DNA from: Bryobacteraceae bacterium
GTDB taxonomy: Bacteria; Acidobacteriota; Terriglobia; Bryobacterales; Bryobacteraceae
DNA length: 5,854 bases
Reading direction: 5' to 3'
Assembly: GCA_025929455.1 (NCBI GenBank)
Contig: JAICMB010000235.1
Location: forward strand, 1-5,854
How positions within the stretch are numbered: position 1 is the stretch's first letter; every line of letters starts with the position of its first letter. The notes under the pieces are model-generated. The model had not been told where the DNA came from. It ran no database searches and was given only the letters and a program-made list of their open reading frames with translations. Of this stretch, positions 5,545 to 5,854 are shown in pieces. Position numbers and translations under genes: made by a program.

Positions 5545-5854
5545 ATGCGCTCTGCCGCTTGGGACGCCTCCGCATACGACACTCGCTTCCGCTATGTAGC
5601 GGACTACGGAGCCGCGCTCATCGATATTCTCGACCCGCAGCCGCGCGAATGCATTCTCGACCTCGGCTGCGGCTCCGGACGGCTCACGAGTGAAATCGCC
5701 GCACGCGGCGCGCAGGTCACCGGCATCGATTCCTCGCCCGAGATGATCGCCGAAGCCCGGGCGCTCTTTCCGCAACTGCGCTTCGAAACCGCCGACGCAC
5801 GCACTTTTCGCGCCGCGGAGCCCTTCAACGCCGTCTTCTCCAATGCCGTCCTGC
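5545..5854 (+). CDS. Class I SAM-dependent methyltransferase (5' part only)
   Basis: The frame is open from ATG 5545 to the window edge (103 codons shown), so the C-terminal half is missing. The enzyme should transfer a methyl group from S-adenosylmethionine to a small molecule or other substrate that cannot be named. Motif I is ILDLGCGSG (residues 37-45), which binds SAM. The acidic residue at the end of strand 2 is Asp62 in VTGIDSS, followed by [13 protein letters not shown] (81-85) fits motif II, and [10 protein letters not shown] (94-103) is the strand-4 segment typical of the Methyltransf_11/25 or trans-aconitate methyltransferase-like group. In-frame stops upstream (TAG at 5533 and before) make this ATG the first usable start, although no good Shine-Dalgarno site is visible. 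It is separated from the TPR gene by 140 bases and tandem hairpins, so it is probably its own transcription unit. Confidence 0.9.
   Translation, partial: MRSAAWDASAYDTRFRYVADYGAALIDILDPQPRECILDLGCGSGRLTSEIAARGAQVTGIDSSPEMIAEARALFPQLRFETADARTFRAAEPFNAVFSNAVL

Overview
The window is GC-rich chromosomal DNA with dense coding, non-ATG starts behind good Shine-Dalgarno sites, and no transposase, integrase or phage gene. The LytS/AlgZ-type kinase style, the secreted propeller-like protein and the KLC-type TPR protein would suit an environmental bacterium such as an Acidobacteriota member (Bryobacterales/Solibacter type). That placement is an impression from protein style, not a proof.

Layout, left to right. 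A tRNA-Val(CAC) with encoded CCA (61-137) has an extended -10 element just upstream. A secreted protein of unknown function, probably a beta-propeller, runs towards it on the minus strand (255-1220). A gap of about 715 bases (1221-1935) separates this gene from the divergent signalling genes. The gap holds what may be the decayed remnant of a cereblon-like CULT-domain gene on the minus strand, and a hairpin-rich leader in front of the kinase.

The centre is a LytS/LytTR-type two-component system. A four-helix membrane histidine kinase (1936-3072) overlaps its LytTR response regulator (3069-3833) by four bases (ATGA), so the two are almost certainly co-expressed partners. A very GC-rich hairpin follows the regulator. 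Next comes an exported TPR protein (3968-5404) whose later repeats keep an exact 42-residue period, and then two tandem hairpins that differ by structure-preserving changes. The start of a class I SAM-dependent methyltransferase (5545 onward) runs off the right edge.

Functional reading: the kinase senses an unknown membrane-associated signal and phosphorylates the regulator at Asp56, and the regulator binds DNA through its LytTR domain. The TPR gene is a plausible but unproven target, because LytTR-like GTT half-sites lie just upstream of it. The most interesting items are the possible CULT relic, the covarying tandem hairpins at 5414-5451, the structured kinase leader, and the repeated CCGTAAAC word flanking the TPR gene.
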